A program made the translations under genes and the position numbers. From Ureibacillus yapensis (GTDB taxonomy: Bacteria; Bacillota; Bacilli; Bacillales_A; Planococcaceae): a stretch of 64,000 bases of DNA. Below are positions 56,924-64,000 of this stretch, one piece after another. Each line of letters begins with the position of its first letter. Position 1 is the stretch's first letter. Where the stretch lies: positions 496,001 to 560,000 of the forward strand of contig NZ_QWEI01000002.1 of assembly GCF_003515775.1 (NCBI RefSeq), given 5' to 3'. A model generated the notes under the pieces. It searched no databases. It had not been told where the DNA came from and saw only the letters and a program-made list of their open reading frames with translations.

Positions 56924-57511
56924 TTAAGGTGTTTCTGTGGCTTCTACTAACGCTGTGGTGAAATCACTGTGCCATTGGTCTGCAACTGTTGGATCCTCTA
57001 ATTCTGGAACTAACGCTTCGTAATAGAATTTTCCGTTTTCATCAGCAACTGCCGAGAACGTTAATTCTAAAAGAGCTAATTCTTCTTGTGTTGTATCAAT
57101 TGTTAATGTTAATCCGGCTGAGTTTGAAGCTTTCGGGAAGGCGATTAATTTTGTGATATCTTCGAAGTCATCCACTACATCAGCAGTCCACACAAACTCT
57201 TTACCAAGTGAACCCTCACCATAAGAATAAACACCTGGTTTTAATCCTTCATTCGATAAACCGAAGAAGTCACGCGCCACGTTAACTGGAATATGAGCGC
57301 TTACGGATACATTCAGTTTTGTTGTAACTACTTTTTCTTTAACGATTACACGGCCAGCACGTTTTTGTAACGCTGTCGTTTCAGGTTCGAATGACAATGT
57401 ACCAACACTACCAAACTTCACGCCTGGTTGTTTCTGCCCACCGCTAACGAATTGAATTGATGAATTCGCAATACTCCAAGAGTCGAATTCTGTAATTGCT
57501 TGAGTTGCCAT
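56924..57511 (-). CDS. Major tail protein
   Basis: 195 aa, phi13/TP901-1-type tube subunit. MATQAITEFDSWSIANSSIQ and FVWTADVVDDFEDITKLIAF fit the beta-rich family. It is followed by its own terminator, suggesting high expression. Confidence 0.85.
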   Translation of the reverse strand: MATQAITEFDSWSIANSSIQFVSGGQKQPGVKFGSVGTLSFEPETTALQKRAGRVIVKEKVVTTKLNVSVSAHIPVNVARDFFGLSNEGLKPGVYSYGEGSLGKEFVWTADVVDDFEDITKLIAFPKASNSAGLTLTIDTTQEELALLELTFSAVADENGKFYYEALVPELEDPTVADQWHSDFTTALVEATETP

Positions 57512-57946
57512 CTATAAATTACCTCCTATTGTTTCGATTAATTTTCCATGCAATTTACTCATTATTTGAGGAACCGCGATATCTGTTGCACGTTCTGTAA
57601 AATTCTGTTCTTCTTGGCCCCGACCTTCATCCGGAAATACCAGGTATCCAAAGGAACCTCGTTTATTTGCTGCTCCACCTTTGGATTTTAAGATGAACCC
57701 TAGATTTTCAGTTTTACTGATAGACCATTTTGTATCTTTCGCATGTTTTACACTGCCATGCTCTCGGTACCATTTGGTATTTTTATTTCTATTCGATACA
57801 GGAATTAAACGCGTAACATTCGACTCGACCAATTTTACTCCGTCTGTATGCAAGGTCTGATTAATTACCTTCTCTGCTCGATTTGGCAGTTGGCGAATAT
57901 TCTCTTGCAGACGCTGTATTTCTCGATAGTCTAATTCAAAAATCAT
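57512..57946 (-). CDS. HK97 gp10-like tail completion protein
   Basis: 144 aa. LDYREIQRLQENIRQLPNRA and GVKLVESNVTRLIPVSN are typical of gp10-family neck proteins. The start overlaps the preceding stop by 4 nt. Confidence 0.8.
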   Translation of the reverse strand: MIFELDYREIQRLQENIRQLPNRAEKVINQTLHTDGVKLVESNVTRLIPVSNRNKNTKWYREHGSVKHAKDTKWSISKTENLGFILKSKGGAANKRGSFGYLVFPDEGRGQEEQNFTERATDIAVPQIMSKLHGKLIETIGGNL

Positions 57947-58338
57947 ACGTTACCACCTACAACAATTTTGCGATTGTATTCAAAAATCACCCTGTCCACA
58001 AATTGATCTGTGTCCTTTTTCTGCAATCGTTGTTTAGTTGTTTTCGCTAACGTAAATCCTGTCACACCTTTTATGGAGATAATGATATCGATTACCCTTT
58101 CGTCTAAGTCATCTCGATTTTCAGAGTAATAGTAGATTGCTACCGTTTGAGTAACGGATTTCATATCATTACTATTTCGAATATCTAACATTTCATAGAC
58201 AAAACAGTGATAATCGTTGAAGAGTCTTTCTTCTTCATCCTCCGCGATTTCATCTTCGAAAAGAGGGATATCGAACGTATTTAAAGCTGCTCGCATTTCT
58301 TCAATCTGTTTCTGCATATATGCCTTAACCTTGCTCAA
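57943..58338 (-). CDS. Tail terminator-like neck protein
   Basis: 131 aa. Called from position between the gp10-like and head-closure genes and from its alpha/beta makeup (AIYYYSENRDDLDERVIDII, FVDRVIFEYNRKIVV), as in tail-terminator proteins. Confidence 0.6.
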   Translation of the reverse strand: MSKVKAYMQKQIEEMRAALNTFDIPLFEDEIAEDEEERLFNDYHCFVYEMLDIRNSNDMKSVTQTVAIYYYSENRDDLDERVIDIIISIKGVTGFTLAKTTKQRLQKKDTDQFVDRVIFEYNRKIVVGGNV

Positions 58339-58675
58339 ATACGCCCACCTCCTGCAAATAAAAATACAGATAGTTTCTCGCTCTATCCGGATCGCATTTA
58401 ATCACTTCATATTCAGTTGAATTCAAAATGATGGTTAACTTACTTTTCTTTATATTTTGTAATGAAGGAGGATAAGGTGTTTTTATTTTCAAATCCAAGG
58501 ATTTACTCATAACTTGAGCCAGTTGATAATCCTCCTCGCGAGCAGACATTTCTTGATAAGCAAGTATTCCTTGCGGAAGGAAAGCATCGCCTATTCGCTT
58601 ACCTTTTTCAGATCGCTTTGTTTCCTTTGTGCCGTAATGGATAAAACCGTCATTCAATGCGCTATGTTGTACCAT
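58325..58675 (-). CDS. Head closure / head-tail adaptor protein
   Basis: 116 aa. HSALNDGFIHYGTKET and YEVIKCDPDRARNYLYFYLQ match small beta-barrel stopper proteins in this position. ATG at 58675 follows GGAGG; the longer ORF from 58693 would translate it. Confidence 0.65.
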   Translation of the reverse strand: MVQHSALNDGFIHYGTKETKRSEKGKRIGDAFLPQGILAYQEMSAREEDYQLAQVMSKSLDLKIKTPYPPSLQNIKKSKLTIILNSTEYEVIKCDPDRARNYLYFYLQEVGVFEQG

Positions 58676-58964
58676 TTGTTGTTTCCTCCACAACGTATAA
58701 TCTAAATTGCAGATTCATAATTTCGGATCTGAAGTTTTCTTCAAATTCCTCAACTGCATGATTTCTTACATAACGGCACCGGTCTAAGAGCAATTGGCGA
58801 TTTTGTCCATCGTTCACAAAGTCTACATCTGAGCCAGTAACGGTTTTAAAGTAAGCAATGTTACGATCAATCATTTTGGATAAATCTTCATCCTCTTCAT
58901 TCCATGTGATGCGTAAATAAGACTTCACATCATTTAGTAAGTCGTTTTTTTCTTGCTCTGTCAT
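58662..58964 (-). CDS. Head-tail connector (gp6/DUF3199-like) protein
   Basis: 100 aa, helical. LLNDVKSYLRITWNEEDEDL and LLLDRCRYVRNHAVEEFEEN are the usual connector pattern of tailed phages. Confidence 0.8.
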   Translation of the reverse strand: MTEQEKNDLLNDVKSYLRITWNEEDEDLSKMIDRNIAYFKTVTGSDVDFVNDGQNRQLLLDRCRYVRNHAVEEFEENFRSEIMNLQFRLYVVEETTNGTT

Positions 58965-58968
58965 GAGA

Positions 58969-59157
58969 TCACTCCTTATCTTTAGGAGTTTCTACTTCCT
59001 CAATATAGACTTTTTTGTATTTGTTTTTCGTTGTCGATAACTCTTCCAATCGCGCTTTAGTCGCTTTCGAACCTTCTTTCGGATAAGTATCACCGACCTT
59101 GTAAATATGTCCGTCATGCTTTAAATCTTTAAATTCACGAACTACTTTATGTGCCAC
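58969..59157 (-). CDS. Small phage head-region protein
   Basis: 62 aa, basic. VVREFKDLKHDGHIYKVGDT and YPKEGSKATKARLEELSTTK suggest the short proteins often found between capsid and connector genes in Bacillus phages. Function unknown. Confidence 0.6.
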   Translation of the reverse strand: MAHKVVREFKDLKHDGHIYKVGDTYPKEGSKATKARLEELSTTKNKYKKVYIEEVETPKDKE

Positions 59158-59181
59158 TTTGACCCCTCCTTATTTTTCAAA

Positions 59182-59212
59182 AAGAAAAGAAACCCCTAAA
59201 TTAAGGAGTTTC
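59182..59212 (-). terminator. Intra-operon terminator after the major capsid gene
   Basis: GAAACCCCT / AGGAGTTTC stem (one mismatch), overlapping the capsid stop and followed on the minus strand by TTTTCTTTTT. Confidence 0.65.
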
Positions 59213-60379
59213 TGGTTCAGTACCGAATCCGAATTTAATATCTAAATCGTAAACTAAAGCTGTTTTATTATCACGCGGACGGCCGTTTGCAAAGCGTTTG
59301 ATTGTGTACAATGTCGCGTCTTCAATCGCTAGTGTTTGATCATATTTCTTTAATTTATAATTGCCAGCAACAGCAGCGATGTATTCTCCTTTGACAAAGA
59401 ATAGTGCTTTACCAACAGGAACCTCTTCCGATTCAACCGTTTGAACGTTGTAAGGCATTGCGGTAACCCATTGGCCATTCGCTGTTTGAATAGTGTTACG
59501 GAAATGAACACCAATTGCATCAACCGGATTCACAACCATTACAATTTTATTCATTACTTTACGTGCTTCGTCTTTCGCATTAGTTGATAATGCTTTAACG
59601 ACTCCATATAGTTCTCCAGCTACAACTTCACCATATTCTGAAGGTGCGAATGTTAAAGTTCCAGAAGAAACTTTGTCTGTTACTGCTCCAGTTTCTGGAT
59701 CTACATTTTTCATTAAACCAACCGGCTCGCTGTGTACTGAACCTCGACCGTTTACATAGCCATATTCTAAACCTACTGAATATGATTCTACTAATAATTC
59801 ACGCATATAGCGTTCCACCCATTCAGGGCCAAGTTCTAACATATCATTCGGAATAGCCCCAAATGCAGTGAGTTTTAATTGTGTAATTTTTTCTTCACGG
59901 AATGCAGCATTTACTTGCCCAGTAATTTCACCGAACAATTCTTTCCATGCAAATGCTTTCGTTGGATCTGAATAAATAAATTTAGTAGCAGCACCTAAAT
60001 CTTGAATACCAATTGCATCAAGTAAAGGATGAGCTTGTGTTAAATCTTCAAAAATACGTTGTTGAGTTGTTTCCGGCAGAATCGAATCATCTTTAAATCC
60101 ACCTTCTTGTACAACGGCATTGAAGAATGTTTTCTCTTCTGATGTTAGTACATCATTACCGCGAGAAATTAGAATTTGGGAATCTAAATTTCTGTTTGCC
60201 GCTTCATTTACTGCATCGTTTTTAATTTTTGAAGTTAAATCATCAGCAAGTGCGTTCATCGCATCTGTAAAAGCGTTATCGATTTGTTCCTGTGTTGAAT
60301 TTTCATCATCACGCGTTGCCATATAAGTATTTAATTTTGTTGTATAATTTTCCATCGTTCCATTTAATTTGATTACCAT
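59201..60379 (-). CDS. Major capsid protein, HK97 fold
   Basis: 392 aa. An N-terminal delta/scaffold coiled region (about 1-100, with TFFNAVVQEGGFKDDSILPE near its end) precedes the HK97 body (QRIFEDLTQAHPLLDAIGIQ, AFAWKELFGEITGQVNAAFR). The ClpP-like protease encoded upstream would remove the N-terminal part. Confidence 0.92.
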   Translation of the reverse strand: MVIKLNGTMENYTTKLNTYMATRDDENSTQEQIDNAFTDAMNALADDLTSKIKNDAVNEAANRNLDSQILISRGNDVLTSEEKTFFNAVVQEGGFKDDSILPETTQQRIFEDLTQAHPLLDAIGIQDLGAATKFIYSDPTKAFAWKELFGEITGQVNAAFREEKITQLKLTAFGAIPNDMLELGPEWVERYMRELLVESYSVGLEYGYVNGRGSVHSEPVGLMKNVDPETGAVTDKVSSGTLTFAPSEYGEVVAGELYGVVKALSTNAKDEARKVMNKIVMVVNPVDAIGVHFRNTIQTANGQWVTAMPYNVQTVESEEVPVGKALFFVKGEYIAAVAGNYKLKKYDQTLAIEDATLYTIKRFANGRPRDNKTALVYDLDIKFGFGTEPETP

Positions 60380-60418
60380 AATTTTGTTCCCTCCGAATAT
60401 TTATTATTTTTTTATAAA

Positions 60419-61147
60419 TTAAAAGAACCTTTTTCGCTTCGATTTGTTGTCCACAATTGATGGAGTAGAAGCGGAAATAGGCCCTTGAATTTGATTTTCA
60501 TTCTGTTTTAATTCATTTAAAATAGAGTTTTTAATCATTTGAATTTGTTCATCTGTAATACCATTGGATGTTTGAGGTTCTTCATCTTTAATTTTTTCTA
60601 CTCGATCTGCAAACCCTTTTTCAACCGCTTGTTCCGCAGTCATCCAGGTCTCTGCTTCAATCAACTTTTTAATTTCAGAACGACTATTGCCTGTTTTTTC
60701 TTCGTAAATTGAAATAATGGACTCATCATAAGTCTCAAGTGCATTTAGTGTCTTTTGAATATCTTGCTTTGTGCCCCATGCGAAAGTGGAAGCTTCGTGA
60801 ACCATCATTCTCGAACCTGTTCTCATAATAATTTCATCTGCACCCATTGCAATAATTGACGCTGCACTGGCAGCTAAAGAAGTGACTTCTACAATTACAT
60901 ATTTGTCTAAATCTTTTAAGTAATTATAGATCTCGATTCCTTGGTCTGCATCGCCACCACCCGAATTCAACTTAACTCGAATTGTAGAAGAAGATACATC
61001 TTGTAAAGCATCACGTACATCTTGTGCGCTTGTAGCTGAATAGAACCAACCACTTCTTCCGATTGCACCCGAAATAACCATTTCGTGTTCATCGTCATGT
61101 GTTTGATTTGTAAATAAATGCGGAATTGTTTTAATTTTATTTTTCAA
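60419..61147 (-). CDS. ClpP-like prohead protease
   Basis: 242 aa. ClpP/crotonase-fold serine protease with S94 in SLAASAASIIAMGAD and H117 in MMVHEASTF. LNSGGGDADQGIEIYNYLKD is the oxyanion-side motif. It matures the capsid. TTG at 61147 follows AAGGAGG; the in-frame ATG at 61174 lies before that site and would translate it. Confidence 0.92.
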   Translation of the reverse strand: MKNKIKTIPHLFTNQTHDDEHEMVISGAIGRSGWFYSATSAQDVRDALQDVSSSTIRVKLNSGGGDADQGIEIYNYLKDLDKYVIVEVTSLAASAASIIAMGADEIIMRTGSRMMVHEASTFAWGTKQDIQKTLNALETYDESIISIYEEKTGNSRSEIKKLIEAETWMTAEQAVEKGFADRVEKIKDEEPQTSNGITDEQIQMIKNSILNELKQNENQIQGPISASTPSIVDNKSKRKRFF

Positions 61148-62273
61148 TATTCTCACCTCCTTCCGATGACGCATAGTTTTTAGTTAACACATATTCTTCT
61201 AATAAAGGGTTGTCCACTGGCTCATCTCCCAACTTCGCACGAATTTCATTCCCGTTATACACTCCACTCGCTCTAAGCTTGTCGACTGCATCAGCAACCT
61301 CAAGTGCATTTAATTCGGCAATACCTTGCACTTCGATTCTTTCGCCATTCAGATAATCCTTCTTCTCTATCAATTTTGCATTCAACTCATCTGACAGCTT
61401 CTTAAGCAGCGGGCCGATGCAAAACTTAATATAAGCTTTGATTGCCGTTTCATATTCGGCCATGTCACCATGTACAAGTGAAACTGGAATCCCTAAAATA
61501 TTAGCGACTTCATTTACTAAATCGCGTTTTAATTTAGATAGCTCCTCCACAGATTTGCCGTTGTTATCGCCTTTGGCAACCTCAGTGTATTTAAACCCTT
61601 TTAGTTGCGGTACAATGGCTACTGTGTTGTTTTTAAACGATTGGAATAACTTATCGATAAAGTTCTGCAATTTACTTTGATTTTCTTTATCTAGCGATTG
61701 AGTTGATTCGATATCGACTGTCCCACGGATTTGATTGTTTCGCATATTAATTTCAATCATGCGACTGAATAAATTACCGTAGTCCTCAAACATCCCACTC
61801 ATAAATGTAGTTAGCTTTTCGTTGTTGTAAGAAATGAAAATCACTTCATCCATTCGATAAGAGCGCTCGAAAGTCCAATCCTTAACAGTTACATTTGTAA
61901 AAGTATCAGGATAGACAGCCATTTCCTTACGTTCGAAACTATCGGCAATCAAGAAATCATTGCTATCTGTTAGAACGACCAACACTTCGTTTTCATGTAT
62001 TAATTTAAAAACAAAGTCTTGCCAGAAGTCAGCAGCGCTTTGGTCTGTATTCGGTCGTACATTCAATAAATAATCCCATTCGTTATATTGGCGTTTGCCG
62101 TTCTTAACGAATCGGAAATCACTTTGACTGATGGTTCGACCTATGAAATTAATACACGTTTCCAACGCCATCTTCTTTAAGTAAGCTCGGTGCGTAGGTT
62201 CTTCATAAAAATCTAAATCAAGCATGGACGCAATTTCTTTATTTCTTCCTAAAACTTCACTTAACCATCCCAT
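61137..62273 (-). CDS. Portal protein, HK97 family
   Basis: 378 aa. ETCINFIGRTISQSDFRFVK, YLLNVRPNTDQSAADFWQDF and VANILGIPVSLVHGDMAEYE are typical portal segments. Forms the dodecameric gate at the head vertex. Its 3' end overlaps the start of the protease gene. Confidence 0.94.
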   Translation of the reverse strand: MGWLSEVLGRNKEIASMLDLDFYEEPTHRAYLKKMALETCINFIGRTISQSDFRFVKNGKRQYNEWDYLLNVRPNTDQSAADFWQDFVFKLIHENEVLVVLTDSNDFLIADSFERKEMAVYPDTFTNVTVKDWTFERSYRMDEVIFISYNNEKLTTFMSGMFEDYGNLFSRMIEINMRNNQIRGTVDIESTQSLDKENQSKLQNFIDKLFQSFKNNTVAIVPQLKGFKYTEVAKGDNNGKSVEELSKLKRDLVNEVANILGIPVSLVHGDMAEYETAIKAYIKFCIGPLLKKLSDELNAKLIEKKDYLNGERIEVQGIAELNALEVADAVDKLRASGVYNGNEIRAKLGDEPVDNPLLEEYVLTKNYASSEGGENIEK

Positions 62274-62293
62274 TCTACATTTTCACCCCCTCC

Positions 62294-64000
62294 CTAGAAG
62301 TTCAGCGCTTCTAACACATCCAAAGCATCTGAAACATCGTAATCTTCTAGATCTCTCGATGCCCATATTCCGTATAAGAACATCATAAAACCATCTGTTT
62401 TACGTTTAACTGGCTCTTTTTTTCTATATAATTTGTTGCCTTTGTTATCCAGGACAACTAATACATTATTGCTATACCATCGCATTATTGGGTTGTCTCC
62501 AAAAATTACTCGTTCTTCGTCGAAAGCAAGATCAATTTTTGGAGATAACAAAGCACTAGCTGCATCTGGATTTCGAATAACTTCCACTTCAAATCCTTCC
62601 GCTTCAAAAAGCGGTCGCAAGATTTCCATCCGGAAATTATCACCTACGATTTTTTTAATGTTCCAACCTTCGTTACGAAGTTCCACAAACCATCCAACAA
62701 CAATGTACGGATCCATTGAATCTTTATCTAATACTTTTAATAACCCTTCATCTTCCCATTCACGAATTGGCGCAAATTTACGATGATCCTTTTTATTATT
62801 ACCTTCTCCTTTAGCTGTACTGTAACCGTAGTGTTTATCAGCGAAAGGTTTGCAAACGAAGGAATAAGATAGCTCTCGAGGGATAATGAAATAATCGTTT
62901 TTTAAGAAAAGTAACCCACATGCAACGAAATCTCGAATAGAAGCATAATCCACAGAGCCGATGCATTCACGTTTCTTTAATTCTGCTAAGTCATATTCTT
63001 GATTAGTAGCTTTTATTTTCTCCCATGATGCCACCGATTTTTCTAAATCGACTTTTGGCAAGTTCATTCGTTTTGTAATGAAATTTTCGTACCCTGACGA
63101 ATCGTTTTCCAATTTCTTATACTGCTTAAAAACTTTCTTGTATAACGTTTTTGCATAATCGGATAAAGGTGGATGGAACATCGGATTTGCTTTTTGCCAC
63201 ATAACTTCCGGATTGTGCATTTCTTCTTCATCGTCAATGCAGCACATGAACGGGAATAACGAATCTTCTTCTAATGGCACTTCCCTTTTTAAAATGCGTA
63301 GCGCACGTTCTTTCAAGCGGTCAATGAAACCGTCACGAACAAAACCATCTGTGCCAATAAAAAACTCTCGGCTGTCTTTGACTTTACCGAGACCTCCACT
63401 AAATACATCAACAATTTCGTTACCTTCGTATTGATGCACTTCATCATAAATTATTACTCCGTCACGACCACCATCTTTGGTGCCAGCATTAGAGGTGTGA
63501 AATTGGAATGTAGCTTTTGTGTCTACTGATTCGATTAACGCTTTCTGATGTTTGAAGTAACTTTTTAATTCATCGTTCATATCGATCGCATTATACACTT
63601 CAGCAAATGACGTTTTCGCTTGCTTTTCACTATTAGCCACAATAGAAACACCATAAAAATCAATTCCATGCAATTCACTGATGAAATAATTTGATAGTGC
63701 AGATACAAGACCATTCTTACCAGCACCACGGGCCATGTAATAGAAGAATTCATCAAAAACTAATGAATTATCTTCTTTGTAACGCAAGAAAATAAAACAT
63801 GTTAAAAATGTTTGGAATGGCTCTAATTCGAAATACCACTTACCAGAAAAGCGCACAAAATTCTCTATTTGTTCACTGTCAAAATAAATGTCCTCCCTGG
63901 TGAGAATGTCACCTTCAAGCCACTCTATTAACATGATGCGCTCTTTGTTTAAGATGATTTCACCATCTCGCCACTGACGGATATATTCATCTACATAGCT
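62294..64000 (-). CDS. Terminase large subunit (5' end cut by window edge)
   Basis: 568 codons visible. The ATP-binding loop ARGAGKNGL is a deviant Walker A, and Walker B is GVIIYDEVHQYEG; the C-terminal nuclease half includes GSVDYASIRDFVACGLLFL. The frame is open beyond the ATG at 63934 to the edge (SYVDEYIRQWRDGEIILN), and that stretch reads like terminase sequence, so the true start is outside. Packages DNA through the portal. Confidence 0.95.
   Translation of the reverse strand, partial: SYVDEYIRQWRDGEIILNKERIMLIEWLEGDILTREDIYFDSEQIENFVRFSGKWYFELEPFQTFLTCFIFLRYKEDNSLVFDEFFYYMARGAGKNGLVSALSNYFISELHGIDFYGVSIVANSEKQAKTSFAEVYNAIDMNDELKSYFKHQKALIESVDTKATFQFHTSNAGTKDGGRDGVIIYDEVHQYEGNEIVDVFSGGLGKVKDSREFFIGTDGFVRDGFIDRLKERALRILKREVPLEEDSLFPFMCCIDDEEEMHNPEVMWQKANPMFHPPLSDYAKTLYKKVFKQYKKLENDSSGYENFITKRMNLPKVDLEKSVASWEKIKATNQEYDLAELKKRECIGSVDYASIRDFVACGLLFLKNDYFIIPRELSYSFVCKPFADKHYGYSTAKGEGNNKKDHRKFAPIREWEDEGLLKVLDKDSMDPYIVVGWFVELRNEGWNIKKIVGDNFRMEILRPLFEAEGFEVEVIRNPDAASALLSPKIDLAFDEERVIFGDNPIMRWYSNNVLVVLDNKGNKLYRKKEPVKRKTDGFMMFLYGIWASRDLEDYDVSDALDVLEALNF

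Larger units (their letters stand above)
37640..64000 (-). mobile_element. Siphovirus-type prophage inserted in radC (right end outside window)
   Basis: Starts at the radC break and runs past the right edge. Read on the minus strand, modules follow the usual order: packaging, head, connectors, tail, lysis, then an accessory block ending at the attachment site. The structural genes look intact, with no frameshifts apart from the programmed one. Integrase, repressor and attachment repeat partner are not in the window, so activity cannot be judged. Confidence 0.93.

Noticed and set aside
37640-64000. Prophage being a defective remnant
   Set aside because: All visible packaging, head, tail and lysis genes are intact and in order; only the unseen right part could show a defect.

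Overview
The window is low-GC Firmicute DNA. Its gene order closely follows the Bacillus subtilis chromosome from hisS-aspS through relA, recJ, secDF, ruvAB, obg, minCD and mreBCD to radC. The sporulation genes spoVB, safA, spo0B and spoIVFA-spoIVFB show an endospore former of the order Bacillales. The repeat-rich intergenic regions and small departures from B. subtilis order (a glycosyltransferase between relA and apt, a CotS-type kinase gene paired with safA) suggest a Planococcaceae-type genus such as Solibacillus or Lysinibacillus; that placement is an inference.

Positions 1-37,331 are host core genome, almost all on the minus strand. From left to right they hold aspS (cut by the window edge) and hisS behind a T-box leader; a secreted SH3b/amidase; dtd-relA; a GT2 glycosyltransferase; recJ-apt; secDF and comN; spoVB (plus strand) converging on a DUF421 gene; yajC, tgt, queA, ruvB and ruvA; a safA/kinase spore-coat pair; niaR; a DCC-family protein; pheB and pheA; obg-spo0B; rplU-ysxB-rpmA; spoIVFA-spoIVFB; and mreB-mreC-mreD-minC-minD. 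Two related dispersed intergenic repeats lie near 19.4 kb and 27.7-28.1 kb.

At about 37,650 the host radC gene is interrupted: only its C-terminal JAMM half remains. A siphovirus-type prophage then runs to the right edge, with about 26 kb visible. Read on the minus strand it has the usual order: large terminase (cut by the edge), portal, ClpP-like protease, HK97 capsid, head-tail connectors, major tail protein, G/GT tail chaperones made by -1 frameshifting, tape measure, distal tail, tail endopeptidase, two beta-helix tail proteins, tail fibre, XhlA, holin and M15 endolysin. The integrase, repressor and replication genes, and the 5' half of radC, should lie beyond 64,000.

The accessory block between endolysin and attachment end (37,693-43,300) is the most unusual part. 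It contains an unrecognised operon (41,269-43,035) whose second gene has an A AAA AAG slippery run joining two frames plus a strong internal ribosome binding site; a promoter-hairpin unit beside it that could encode a ~60-nt RNA; an actin-like ParM/AlfA ATPase with two small ribbon-helix-helix-type partners and an upstream array of palindromes resembling a plasmid partition locus; an unrecognised divergent gene pair; and an Ltp-type superinfection-exclusion protein. I read it as a lysogenic-conversion cassette combining DNA segregation, superinfection exclusion and a candidate new defence or toxin module. The last function is inferred only from location and architecture.
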